A stretch of DNA of 64,000 bases, taken from assembly GCF_030272615.1 (NCBI RefSeq), contig NC_081406.1, positions 211,458,997 to 211,522,996 on the forward strand. The letters run 5' to 3'. The stretch's first letter is position 1. Every line of letters begins with the position of its first letter. Positions 33,978-46,727 of this stretch are shown piece after piece. This stretch comes from Cryptomeria japonica (Eukaryota > Streptophyta > Pinopsida > Cupressales > Cupressaceae). The notes under the pieces were generated by a model. That model was not told where the DNA came from and searched no databases. It saw only the letters and a list, made by a program, of their open reading frames with translations. The translations under genes and the position numbers were made by a program.

Positions 33978-36900
33978 TGTAGTGTCCCTCCTCAACTTGT
34001 ATTTTGTTTCATGCATGATAGACTTCTCTAGAATAATTAATGATGCTTTGGATTAGGATTATGACTCTATTTTTACATTTCATATGTTTATGATGATGTT
34101 GGACATTATATGGAAATATGCTACTTGATGACCTATGTGGTTGATGATATTTGCTATTTATGATCATGCTACATGATGCACATATGTTGATGGATCCTAT
34201 ATGTTTTTCTATGTTGAATAGATTATATTGATTATGGATTTGATGACATTTTGGTTATACTAACCCTATTTCATGATTATATATGATGATTGACATTATG
34301 ATGTGTATGTGCATTCTATGACTGTCATCATGATAGGGATGATGTCACATCACTCATTGCAAGCATGATGTGTCATTGAAATTCTCTATAACTTTCTTGT
34401 CTATGATATATTTGTATATGTTGTATCGTGGCTTTGTGGATGCATGATTTACAGGTACCGGATATTGATTGCACCTGGCTTCACAGGTATGAGCACGTCT
34501 TTAAATCCCAATGGCAATTTGTCGGAGATGGCATGAGTTTCCTTCATATACTCTAGGCTTAAGATGTCTACCTTGGGTTGTTAGTTGTCTTGGCATGATT
34601 CACCATGTTAGTTAGTGAGGTGTGGTTCTTGTTGGTTTGTGGGTATGTAGTTATTTATTTATTTAATTATTTAATTGATGGATTATTATAGTTTAATTTG
34701 ATTATTTATTTATTTGGGATTTAGTGTTTATTTATTAATTATTGATTTATTGTTTAAATATTATTTATTTATTTATTGTTTGATGTTACTTTTATACTTT
34801 AGAGTTTATTAATATTTTACTAATGGCTTTTATTTATTCTTTGGTTATTTGTATTTATTTATTTGTTTAATTGGCTTTATTTAAAATAGCCCATAGTATT
34901 TATAGGGAATGGTTATTATTAATGCATTGGTAAATAATACATATAGTAATTTTATTATTATATCCTCTTGATAGTTGGTAAATAAGTTTTATTATATTTC
35001 CTACCTATCATTAATCGTTATTGGTCAAATATGTATTGGGGAAATAAAATATAATATGTGGTGGGGTAGGTAAGATTTATTGGTTTTGGATTGTTTTCAT
35101 TGGCTGTTTTTGAGGCTAGGTTTTTGAATGCAATTCTTTTTATTCGGCAACCTGTGCATTGTGTCGGGTTACCATTTGGAAGATTTCTTCTCCATTTTGA
35201 TTTGGAGCTTGAGGATTTTGGCTTGTTGCTTGGATTGTTGGGTGCCTCATCATATTTTCATCTTTCCATCACTTCAAATTCTAGGTTGGAGGATCTCTCT
35301 TTTGCATTTTAGTTTTGAATCTTGTCTTCTCAGTGTCTGTAGAAAAGATTGACTTTCGGGCATGGGATAATATTTGTATAATTTTATATAGTTTGAGACT
35401 GAAATATTTCATGGGAAATTTATATTATATAGTTTACATTATAGTTTTTGATGAAATTTATTATTATTTTGAGATTATTGCTTGCCGTGAGTGGACGACT
35501 TTGGAAATATTTGTCTATGCAATGTCTTCATGTGTGATTGAGAGTGTTTCTTGCATTGGAGATTTGGGATTGCAAATCTATTGAGAGTCCTTGCGTTGTT
35601 TTATAGAGTTGGGATTGCTCTTGGATTTTTTGTGAATCTCTCAGTCAGGCTTTGTCATAAGGGAGATGTCACAGAGTCTTCATTATTGTTGGTAATGATT
35701 GTTCTTACTTAGTATTTATTTTCCTCAAGCTTTATTTAGGTTCTTTGATAATACTGGAAGTGTTATCGAGTTGAGTAATTCTCTTTGTATTTCTTTTGAG
35801 TGAGTTTTGGCTAGGAGCCATGAGGCTTTGTTTTGTGCGAATTCTCATTATTATCTATGGTTTTATATTATGATTATGTTATGCATTTTGTATTGTCTGG
35901 GCATCTCTTTTTGAACCCTTATTTAAAATTTTTAGTGATCCTTTGGATTTTATTTTCTTGCCAAAAGTTTTATCTGTCCATGTTTGATTTTGGACAAATG
36001 CGCTAAAACCTTATCTATGCTATAATTTTTGTCATATGTGCCACTTTACATTTCATATGCACTTTTTTGTTTATCATATGTGCTATTCTATTGGTTATAT
36101 CCACTAAAGGTTTAATCATATGAGTTGAAATATGTTTTAGATGCATTGTAGGAATTTGTAAATGCGCTATAAGGTATGATGTATGCACCATAGAATATAG
36201 TAAAAGCGCTACTTTGCACAACAGATGAGCTAAAATTCATTGTCTTGGTGTTTTTTCTCAGTTTTTCTTATCTGTGATGAATTTTATGAATCTATCTTTG
36301 TACCAGAGGCTTATGTTGAAGTTTTCTGTTGTTTTCCAACATTGTATTTTATCTGATTTGGCTATTTTTTATGGCATTATGCTTCAACAAGTTGACATGC
36401 CTTGTCGTAGTGGTTTTATGCTTCTTCACTTTGTTGATATGTCATGATTATGATGTTTACGCTCCATGTTTTCTCTGGCGCATTGATGAGCCTTGTTGTA
36501 GAGGATTATTCCACGTTTATGGCTTATTGGATTATTCCACATTGATTTTGATTTTGATTTTGATGGATTTTTATGCTTTATAGATTATTCCACATTGATT
36601 TTGATGGTTTTTGATTCACTATTTCACATTGAGGCTCTTGATTATTATAGATAGATTTGATTGCATATGAGTTGCTTATGGATTCTTTTGGATGTTTCTT
36701 TGAGCCTCCTTAATGTTGTAGTTTTTGTTTTGGAACATAATAGGGGAAGTGCACTTTCATGTGATGACTGGGGTCATGAGAGATAGGTTGCTAGGAGGTT
36801 CCTTGTAAAGATGCTTAGAGTCTAGACCGTCAGGGGACATTGGAAGTTTTGCTTATTGTAAACAAGTTAGAACATTAATAATTAATTAGAGGGTTGGTTA

Positions 36901-38378
36901 ATTAGGACTCATCTAATCAAGAAAATTTATAGTTGTGAGCCCCAAGTCTTGATCTTAGGGAGGATCTTTTAGAATAAGCTTGGGAAGGCCATTGCGATGA
37001 CAAGTCAATCTCCCTTGACTATCTCATAGGTTGAGATGGCTCCACATGTCTATCAGGATTATGGCTTTCAAGGTAGTGTTTTCTATATTTTAGAGCATGG
37101 CATGTGATGACACTCCACTCCTACATGTGTCCTTTGTTTGATTTATGCTTATATCTTGATTGATTGGTAGGCCTCTAGGAGTTTCTATTGTGATTGCTTT
37201 GTGATTGACTTATGATTATGTATTGTTGTAGTGCTTGAGTTTTTGAGTCTCTTTGGTTGTTAGGTGTCATCTTAGGTCTAGAGTGTATGTTGGGACCTTG
37301 TGTCACCTCCTAACATGGGGGGTGGTTCCTTTGGTTCCACATGGTCAAGTGGTTGATGCCTTCTTCCATTGGGATGTCTTTGTTGGTTTCTTCCTGCATG
37401 GATCTGGATGCTTCCTGAATGCATCTTATGGATGGTCATTGGAGAAGATGGATGTAATTGATACTTGTAATGTATTTATCATGTAAAAGATGTAGTTTAT
37501 ATTATGTATTAGGAGAGTTATTCTCTTGATTTATAGATCATGTATTTTTTATAGTGGATGTTGCCTTGGGAATTGGCATATAGTTGTAGAGATAAACATT
37601 GAGATGTATTATGCATTTATACTTGATAAGAAATGGATTCATGTCATTAGATGGTTGTGGTGAATATTGGATGTTTGTAATGGAATTCTTGTTATGGTTA
37701 GAAAGGAATTATTGTGGATGGAGTTTTCATAATGTAGGAATTATGGTTGGTAGATAATACTGTATTTATGAAGATGTCATTTATATTTAAGTTCATGTAA
37801 AGGATAGGAAGGAATAAAGAATCATATATAGCTTTTAAGATGTTGATTGATAAATTGAATTATGTTCATTACACTTTGCATTTAGGTAATCTTGGTAAAA
37901 GGAGATATGATCATGATAGTAAAAGAAATGGTTATGTGGATTAGGAACTTTTGGAATTGGTTAATAAAATGAACTTAAGGAAAATGGATTGGGTTTTCCT
38001 TGAAAGTATAACATATCATGTTGGAATAAAAGATAGTAAGTTGCATATCATGAAAGATAGGAATTGGGTGTATTGCATTGATAATGAATAACTTATATAT
38101 GGTAATGGAAATGAGTAGATTGTTATTGCTTATGTTGGTAGTATAAGTAATGACATTGAGATACCCTAGGGAGAAGATAATGATATTATGTTATTCCACT
38201 TGCGTAAATAGTTTTATGTGCTATGATTCATGCTCATAATGATTAGATGATAATGGATATAATTTATAGTGCATAAATGATGAAATCTGTTGCATTAGCT
38301 ATTATTTTAAAAAATAAATTACTATCCATTATTAAATTAGTTTCTTTATTTCTCTAGGGTATTTTGGTAGGCATTATA
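33978..38378 (+). repeat. right LTR of element C (4.4 kb)
   Basis: An uninterrupted copy from TGTAGTGTCCCTCC to GGCATTATA. It holds the AT-rich TATTTATT block, the CATATGCGC minisatellite (35995-36235) and a long tail matching segment 3 of the left LTR. It has no supportable gene. It is the reference copy that proves where A and B entered the left LTR. Confidence 0.88.
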
Positions 38379-38472
38379 AATCATGTTAAAAAGTTTACTT
38401 GGTGCACTGTAGTTTATAGTGGGGTGCTATACCCAATTCCTGTAGTCTAAAAAAAAACATCAGTTTACATCA
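38379..38472 (+). mobile_element. tRNA-derived SINE, 3' part, with poly(A) and right target duplication
   Basis: After the gypsy target duplication AATCA (38379-38383), the SINE body continues to a short A run (38449-38457). It is followed by ACATCAGTTTACATCA, the right copy of the SINE target duplication (38453-38472 including the shared A run). It differs from the left copy (11961-11980) at one base. Confidence 0.7.
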
Positions 38473-38689
38473 TTTTTAAATTCAAAACATATAGGCCACA
38501 TTTATGGAGTTGAAGTTATAAATTTGTTTTCATGTTGGCCATTTCTTCATAAAAGTGTTATGTAGGTTTGTACTTTTACCCTTAAATTCCATTTGACTTT
38601 AGGAAGAGGATAGATGAAATATTATTAAACAAATAATCTACTAAATAAATCATAATTAGAAATGAAAGAATAAATTTAAATTGACAATA

Positions 38690-40030
38690 ATCTAAATGAT
38701 TTTAATCCTATTTTGAGTTATCTAGGAACTATAGATGTTAATCTTGATGAAGAGGATAAGCATATTTTATTACTTTGTTCTTTACCCAAATGATGTAAAT
38801 ACTTAATTGTTGCTATCAATGGTGATAATATGGTGCCCAAGATAAATGCTCTTGTTTCTTGTTTGATCAACAAAGAAATAAGGAGTGAAATCATGGATGG
38901 AGTTCTAAGGATGCATTACATGCTTAGGGAAGGCCTAAAGGAAAAGATGACACAAAGGGACGTATAATAAATATAAGGATATATTAAAATTAAAAGGATT
39001 TTCTAAAGCCCATAGAAAGACACACATTAATTATTGAACTACTAATATTGATAGTGAGGATTCTTGATTTATTGATATAGGTGGCTCATACCACATGTCT
39101 CCTTATAAGGAGTGATTTTATCATTTTAGAGCATGAATTGGTGGAGAGGTGTTCCTTAGTGACAATAACACTCAAAATTGTTGGCCAAGGTAAGGTAAAA
39201 CCAATTTTTAAGAATGAGCAACTAAAAAAATGTTACTCATGTGTTGGAAATTCTAGGGTTTACACTTAAATTTCTATTTTTAAGATGAATATGCTAGTGT
39301 GTATGTGACTTATAGAAATAATAGTTGTATGTTGTCTAGAGAAAATTTGGAGGTAGCTAAGGGTACTCAACACAAAACTTTTTTTAAGGTATATACATTT
39401 TTAATTTGGATCATGATTAAATAAAATTTGGTAGAATAAGTTTTGGGTTATTCTATTAAGTTTGATTTCTATGCAAATTGTGTGATTTGAATAAAAAGAA
39501 GTTAATTTTACTTTTGAAAGTACTAGATCTAAGTAATTTTTACAAGTTATTCATTAAGATATTTTTGGTACTATGGTTGTTCACTCTATTACAAAATCTT
39601 GGAAATAGACTCTATTTATTGATGACTATTTAAGGTTTACTTAGGTTTTAATTTTGAAACATTAATCTTATTTTTTCTCTAAGTTTATACATTTTAAAGA
39701 ACTTTTTGAGAACCAAAAATTAGATATGAAGATTAAAGTATTAAGGTTAGATAATGGAGGAGAATTATACTTTAGAAAGTTTGAGATTTACATAGACACC
39801 TAAGCATTATGAAAGATAAAATTCTCCCACACACACTACCAAAAAATGAGGCTATAGAATGATTGAAATAGACATTAATTGACAAATCTAGAAGTATGTT
39901 GAATGGTGCATACTTGTATCAATGCTTTTGGGATGAGACTATGAGTATTGCCTTTTACCTAGTGAATAGATCTTATTTAGCTTTTATTTGGCTCTACTTG
40001 ATAAGCCACCACATGAGGTTTACACACCTA
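38690..40030 (+). pseudogene. worn Ty1/copia remnant J (gag, protease, integrase pieces)
   Basis: Short in-frame pieces keep copia order on the plus strand. The gag piece is DVNLDEEDKHILLLCSLPK (from about 38727), followed by INALVSCLINKEIRSE. A protease-like piece reads FIDIGGSYHMSPYKE (about 39068-39112), with the active Asp-Ser-Gly changed. An integrase core piece LRLDNGGELYF lies near 39750, and LYQCFWDETMSIAFYLVNRS near 39915-39975. Stops are dense, and no LTR or RT could be tied to it. This is an old fragment. Confidence 0.65.
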
Positions 40031-40348
40031 AACTAAAATAAACTAAATTATATTTAAAATCATAGAAATGTATTTTTGTTTGATATGGTGAGAATTTTAA
40101 GTAATATAAATTTTATAATGAAATAACTTGCGCACGAGAATAATATAATATGAAATATGCTATATATGTAGTTAATAACAAGCCACATTGAGCATGAAAA
40201 ACTACAAATATCTCCAATGAGAAAATAATTCACTATATGATGTAATTGTACTTACTAGTAGCTCCTATTTATACCTAATTATGTCATGACTATCATCCAA
40301 GTTGACTTAGATACTTGATTATAACTCCTAGGATGATCTAACAACCTA

Positions 40349-40396
<48 letters not shown>

Positions 40397-40538
40397 TTTA
40401 AGCACATATAGGATTAAGGGCATAACATGGCCTTATTTTTAGATAAACGTTGTCCTTAACATTGATTAAATGTGGATGCTTTTGGCATAAAATCCTCATT
40501 TTCCCAAATAACATCTTCACCTAGTGGTATCTTCTTAT
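40031..40538. other. unassigned spacer
   Basis: AT-rich, without a supportable frame. It contains the (TAA)n microsatellite. Confidence 0.5.
40347..40396. repeat. (TAA)n microsatellite
   Basis: About sixteen uninterrupted TAA/AAT units. Confidence 0.95.
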
Positions 40539-41991
40539 TGTAAATATGAGTTTATGTTGTCATTGATGATAACCTTGGTCCAGAAGGTTGAGCAGTTGTG
40601 TTCTATAGTAATGTATTATCAGATGATAGTAATGTAGTATCAAAGAATAATAATGTAGTATTAGATGACAGTAATGCAGTATCAGAGCATTGGTTACGAG
40701 TTAATGCGAATGTGTGGAGACGATTGATTGTGGTTTCTTCAGGTGGTATTTTTTATTGTTTTATGAATTTTTTGGAACTCTAGAGGTGTATTATGTGGTC
40801 CACAAAAATTTGGCTAAAGGTGACTATTCCTGTAAACTGTTTGTCAGATTGGGTATACTTTTATGGTCCGCGATGTGGCACATTACTTCATCAATGCTTA
40901 AGATTTTAATATGATGTTGGTGGATGCAAATTATTGATACATCATGTTCTCATTTGATTCTATAGTTGAAGTTGTGATGGTTTGAGCATCAACTTGTATA
41001 ATAACAACATATAGTTTGCAGAAATGCATTGTATTCCTCCATCTATGGTTGTTTTGGTGACGCAACTCAGTGATTTAGCTATATTGGTGATAGGTGATGC
41101 TATTTTGAGAATCCACAAGATTCTCGATGGTACCCACCATGTTTTGAGTAATTTTGGTTGGTTTTCTTAATTAGTTCTATCCTTTGGAGCCAACCTATGC
41201 AATTTTGGTTTGTGTGGTATCATGTAGAGTTGTAGGAGTTGATCTAGGATTGATATGAAGGTGTTCCAACATGGTGTGATCCTTCACACATTTCATTCTT
41301 CCTTCTACATTTCCTTGGAGATTGTTTTTGGATTGACTATTTTTATCTGACACATTACATCTAATTAGGCCGATCTAATCGATGTTTCTTTGGTTGCAAA
41401 TGATATATAAAGATGAAATATGTTTGGAGGGTGATAGTTATAGTTAAGTTGTGAGATATGAAGTTGTGTATGGTTTATCTTATGAGTGCAAATGTTCACA
41501 AGTGCAGTTGAGCAATGATGAATTCAGTTTTAGATTTGTAATAACAATGAACTGTAATTAGCATTTTAGAGGATGTGTTTCTCCCTAGTTCAAAAATATT
41601 GATTCATTATATTAAGATCTATTGTATATTGCCCTAAAGAAGTTATATTCAGTGTTTTAAAGTCCATTGTATCTTTCCCTAAGGTTGTGCACCATAGTCT
41701 TGCAAGTCAAAAGTAGGAGCAGTGATCTTCCTTGGCTTTGAGCCTAAAAGTTTGTAATCTATTTTCATATAGTGGGATAGTTATCATTGTGGGTTTTCCC
41801 TCATTAGGTTCTCTATGTTAAATCTTGGTGTTCACGTGTGATTGCTCTTTTGTTTTTCATTTCTTTATTTTTGCACATATGGTAATTGTAATGAATGGTA
41901 ACTTAATGGTTAAATTGGTTTAATATTAATATATGATGATTGACCCCCCCCACCCCCTCCCCCACCTCTCAACATTCAAAAGTGTTGAATA
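40539..41991 (+). repeat. isolated copia 5' LTR (element I)
   Basis: It begins near TGTAAATATGAGTTTATG with TTGTCATTGATGATAAC just inside, and ends with a C-rich run (41943-41968) in the copia LTR context, then TCTCAAC. A hairpin-like GTGGGTTTTCCCTC/GGTTCTCTATG stretch lies near 41797-41816. It is followed by a PBS and about 50 bases of leader that resemble element F (CTGAGGTAGATC). Then gypsy element D begins, so D cut off the rest. The exact left end is uncertain. Confidence 0.6.
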
Positions 41992-41993
41992 AT

Positions 41994-42005
41994 TGGTATG
42001 AGTGC
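41994..42005 (+). other. primer binding site of element I
   Basis: TGGTATGAGTGC, a drifted form of TGGTATCAGAGC, lies two bases after the LTR end. Confidence 0.65.
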
Positions 42006-44087
42006 AAGGTTCCTAAAGAAACTATCTAACAACTGAGGTAGATCTAAGATTTGAACTATAGTGTCCACCCTTGACTTGACTTTTTATTTCATGCATGATA
42101 GACTTATCTAGATTCTTTATGATGTTTTGGATTATGATTATACATGTATTTTAGTTACTCATTATGATGCTAGACACTAGTTGGACATACACTATTTTGA
42201 TGATTTATATGGATGATGACGCTATCATTATTGATCATGTGATTTGATGGATATATGTGCTTGATGGATCATATATGCTTGATGGATTCTATATGCATTA
42301 CTATGTAAATGGATTATTGATGGTTTATATTGATCATGGATTTGATGATATTATGATTAAACTAGCCCTATTTCATGATCTCATATGATGAGTCGATTAT
42401 GCGATATGTTTGATTATTGTATGATTTTCTTCATGAGAGGGATGATGTCACATCACTCATTGTGAGTGGGATGTGCTGGTGCAATTCCCTATCACTTGCA
42501 TGTTATGATACATATGCATATGTTGTATCATTGCCTTGTGGTTGCAGGATTTGCAAGTACTAGACACAGGCTCCACCTTGCTCCATAGGTCTGAGTGTGT
42601 CTTTAAATCCCAATTGCATGTGGTTCAGAGTTGACACAAGTTCCCATCACATACTCTAGGTCTAAGTTGTTCACCTTGAGTCATCAGCGTCTTGGCATAA
42701 TTTGCCATGTCAGTCAGTGAGTTGTGGCTTTGTGAGTATGCAAGTGTTTATTGATATATTTAATTAATTGGTGTGAGATTATATAGTTATTAATGTTTAA
42801 TTTAATTATTTATTTAATATAGTCCTATTTGAGTATTTAGTTATTTGGGATTTAATGCTCATTTATTTATTATTTATTTATTGGTGTTTATTTATTTAAG
42901 ATTTAATATTTATCTATTTATTGTTTATTAATGTTTTGGGCTTTAGTGTTGATTAATATTTATTGGAGAATTATTTAATTATTTAATAAGCCTTTGGGTT
43001 ATTTATTTAATTACCCATTTTTATTTACTTATTTCTTAGCCTATAGCATTTGTATAGTTTAATTATTATTTAAGTTGGGGTAATAAAGTATCTCTTATTA
43101 TGTGTTTTTACATCCCACTTATAATCATAAATATGTTTTAATATTTCCCCTATCAATCCTCTATTATCATTGGTTGATTTTGAGGTTAGGGTTTTGGCTT
43201 GGAGGCTAGGGTTTGTGTTTGGTTTTCATTTTTATTCGACAGCCTGAGCTTGTTGCCAGGTTACTGTTCTTAAATCTTTTCTACAAATTTTAATTGTGGG
43301 AGCTTGGAGTTTGGATTGGAGTTTTATGGATTTTATAGGCACTTCTTCAACCTTCTTCCATCACTTCTAATCCAGGTTGGAGGCCTTTACATGTAGTTTT
43401 ATTTACAGTTTGTGTGTTTTCTTCGTGTCTACAAAATTGGCCGTGTGCAGGAATATATTTAGGGAAAAGATTATTTTCTATAGCTAGACTATAGTTTTGG
43501 AAAAAATATTTCCTTTCATATATTTTATAATATATTTTAACTATAGTTAGGAGAAAAATAAATCATTCCTATTGGCTAGGAGTTTTTTCGTGAATGCACG
43601 ACTCTGTGGAAAATATAGTTTATGGATTTATGTTTTTGGCTCCCTATTGTTTGTTGGATTTGTAGTTTCTTGAGAGCCTTATTGTGCTTAGTGGATTTTG
43701 GTTTTAGTTTTATTACTAGTCATCTCTGTGAGCTTCCTCGTTTGGCATTGTCATGAAGGAAGACTATAGAGTTTCTTCCTTTCTTCTTTGTCTATTGCTT
43801 GGATTTATTTGATTCTTGTCTTCCCTGGGTTTGGTCTCAATAAGAGAATGTGTGTTAGGTCTAAAATGAGCTTTATGTATGTGTTTTCTATGTAAGATTG
43901 AATGAAAGCTCTTAGGCTTTGATTCACATTCTATCCTTCATTTGTTTATGAATTTATAATCCATTTGTTGCATATATTTTGTCTTGCCTAGGCATCACTT
44001 TTCAATTTGGTTCCGGGACTTAACCATTTTTCCTTAATTTTAATTTGGATTCATTCCTTGATTGTTTTATGTCAAATTTATGTTCCG

Positions 44088-44320
44088 AGTCATATGCGCT
44101 AATTATTTTATCGCACACACTATTAATTTTTCTATATGCACTACTGAATTATTCATATGCACCAATTTGTTATTCATATGCACCAATTTTTTGTTCATGT
44201 GCACTAAAACATAGATCAAATGCACTGAAAGAGTTATCATATGTGCTAGTTAAACTACCATATATGCTGAATAATTAGTCAAATGCGCCATTATGTTAAT
44301 TAGATGTGCTAATCTAGTTT
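44088..44320. repeat. degenerate CATATGCGC minisatellite (LTR of D)
   Basis: About eleven units such as CATATGCGCT, CATATGCACC, CATGTGCACT, CAAATGCACT and CATATGTGCT occur at roughly 20-base spacing. Confidence 0.8.
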
Positions 44321-46508
44321 ATTACGTATTTCTCCAATTTGTCAATATGTGATGTAATTTTCTGATTCTAATCTAGTAATAGAGGCAATTATGAAGTCTG
44401 TTGATGTTTTCCAGTTCTGTATTTTGTCAGATTTGATGGTCTTTTTATGGTTTTGCTTCTATATGTTGATATGTTTTGCTAATATGGATTTGTGCTCTCT
44501 TCATGGTTAGAAGCCATGATAGAGGGCTGATTTATTGCTCTTGAACTAGGAAGTTGATGTGCCTTGCTGTTGGTGTTTATTTTATTTATGAGTAGATTTG
44601 ATTGCTTTATTATGGCTTTGATGCATTATTCTTCTATGAGGCTCTTGTTTCTCTTTTTGATGATGTGATCTTTGGAGGTATATGTATGCATATGGCTGCA
44701 TGATGATGCTTATGGTTTTCAGATTTATATATTGTGTTGGAGCTTCTTGTTATGTTTATGTTTTGGGAACATGTTAGGGGGAGTGGGCTTCCTTGTGATG
44801 ACTGGGGTCATGAGAGATAGGCTTGCATGAAGTTCCTTGTAAGGATGTATGAAGTATAGACCGCTAGGGCACAATGGAAGTTTACCATGATGTAAACAAG
44901 TGATAACATGATAATAAATTAATGGGATGGGTAAATAATTCACTAATCAAGATAATGAATAGTTTAGCTCCATGACTTGATCCTAGGGAGGATGTTTTAG
45001 GATAAGCTTGGGAAGGCCACTATGGTGGTAAGTCAATCTCCCTTGGTCTCTCATAGGTTGAGATGGCTCCACATGTCCATCAAGCTTGTGCCTTGTGATA
45101 TTGCATTTTCTATGTTAGAGGATGGCATGTGATGACACTCCACTCCTACCCATGTCCCCTTATTGATTTGTATTTGTGCCTTGATGGATTGTAAGCCTCT
45201 GGGAGTTTCTTCTTGTGCATGCTTGTGGTTGGTCCTTTCTTGAGAGTCCTTGTATATTTTAGTCTTTTTGGTTCTTAGGTGCTAGCTTAGATCCAGAGTG
45301 TGTGTTGGGACCTTGTGTCATCTCCTAGCACGGGGGGTGGTTCCTTGGGTTCCACATGGTTGGGTGGTTGGTGCTTTTCAACCATTGGGATATTCTTTTG
45401 GATTATTCATGCATGGATGTGGACTCTTCATCATTGTAGCAGCCATGGATGTTTCTTGTAGTAGATTTATGTAATGGATATCTTGGATTCAAGTAATGTA
45501 TTATCATGTAAAGATGTAGATGCATTAAGAAGAGCCATGCTCATGATGTATTATTCATACAATTGCAATCGTAATTGTATTGTAGTTGGTATCTTAGGAC
45601 TATGACATGAATTGTAATAATGAGACTATGAGATGTATGGTGATGATCTTGTATAATGAAGGTAATTGGTTGCATGAAAATCCGATCTTTGTAATAGATT
45701 TAGATTTGAAAGGGAAATGATTTATGTTATAATATGTAGTAGTTTAGCAAGAAATGTTATGGTTATCATTTAGGATGTGGATTTATGTGTGAAAGAAACT
45801 TAAGTAAATGGAATGAATATAATGTAGGAATTGTGGTTGATTAATAATATCATGTTTAGTTGATGATGTCAATAATTAGGTTGCATTGAAAAGTTAGGAA
45901 AGTATGCATAGCATATAGGATGACATTAATATTCTTGCACTATTCATTTGGAATTTATGTTAAGGAAAAGATCATGCTAGGAATATAAATGCATGTGTAG
46001 CATGGATAAAGTAGTCAAGCAAAGATGATTATGTTTATGCATTAAGTATTGCATTATCCTTATAGATGAATAAAAATCATGTAGATAGGAAATAATTAAG
46101 GTTTATAAATATTTGGATTTGGTACATAGAATGAATGTAAGAAAAGGGATTAGTCTTGCATTAAGAAGGTAAGCATTTCTTTTTAGTTAGATGATACTGT
46201 AGGATGCATCTCATAATGGTTAAATAATCAAGTAGATTGGATATCGTAATGAAAGGAAATATATAAGTTGGATTTGATTGAGGTTAAGGATTAATCAATA
46301 ATAAGTGTGGTAATAAAGTGAGTAGAATGTTATCACTTAGGATAGTTAATTAAGTAATGATGTTAAGGTACCCTAGAGAGATAGTAGTAATGATTGTGAT
46401 GTTATTCTATTTGCATAACTAGTTAATGTGTTTATAATTCATGTTCATAATGATTAATGTTAATGGCTGTAATTGTAGACGATGTTATGTGTTGCACTAG
46501 ATGTTAAT

Positions 46509-46531
46509 ATATATATATATATATATATATA
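46509..46531. repeat. (AT)n microsatellite
   Basis: An uninterrupted AT run near the end of the LTR of D. Confidence 0.9.
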
Positions 46532-46560
46532 ATCTCCATTTAGTATGTTAGCATTACATC

Positions 46561-46572
46561 TAGTATCAGAGC
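46561..46572 (+). other. primer binding site of element D
   Basis: TAGTATCAGAGC follows the LTR end by two bases. It differs from TGGTATCAGAGC only by G to A at its second base. Confidence 0.85.
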
Positions 46573-46727
46573 CCATGTTCATACACTAGGTACTCTGGTT
46601 TCATTTGAGCCCATTGTGCATGTTAGCATTTAGCATAGGGCAGTCCAACAGTTTTATCCCTGATTGTTGTTTTTCTCTTATTGCCTTAGTTTGTTAGCTT
46701 ATAGTTCCGTTTTTTCTTAGACGAGAA

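Larger units (their letters stand above)
12100..38378 (+). mobile_element. Ty3/gypsy LTR retrotransposon C (nested, 26.3 kb as it stands)
   Basis: The left LTR starts at 12100 (TGCAATTCCCTCC, drifted from TGTAGTGTCCCTCC at 33978) and ends at 27971 (CACTACA). The right LTR spans 33978-38378. The flanking 5-bp target duplication is AGTCA (12095-12099) and AATCA (38379-38383), one transition apart. A PBS follows the left LTR and a purine tract precedes the right LTR. The internal part (27972-33977) encodes a decayed gag, protease, RT/RNase H, integrase and a chromodomain-like tail. The left LTR is interrupted by copia elements A and B, and the pol region by an E-type LTR fragment. The two LTRs differ by about 7-12% depending on the segment counted by eye. 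Confidence 0.85.
42057..46558 (+). repeat. left LTR of element D (4.5 kb)
   Basis: It starts TATAGTGTCC (from TGTAGTGTCC) and ends GCATTACA. It shares the order of features with C's LTR: the CATGCATGATAGACTT start, the AT-rich TATTTATT block, the CATATGCGC minisatellite (44088-44320), GGACCTTGTGTCATCTCCTA (45309-45328) and an (AT)n tract. No supportable gene lies in it. Confidence 0.82.
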
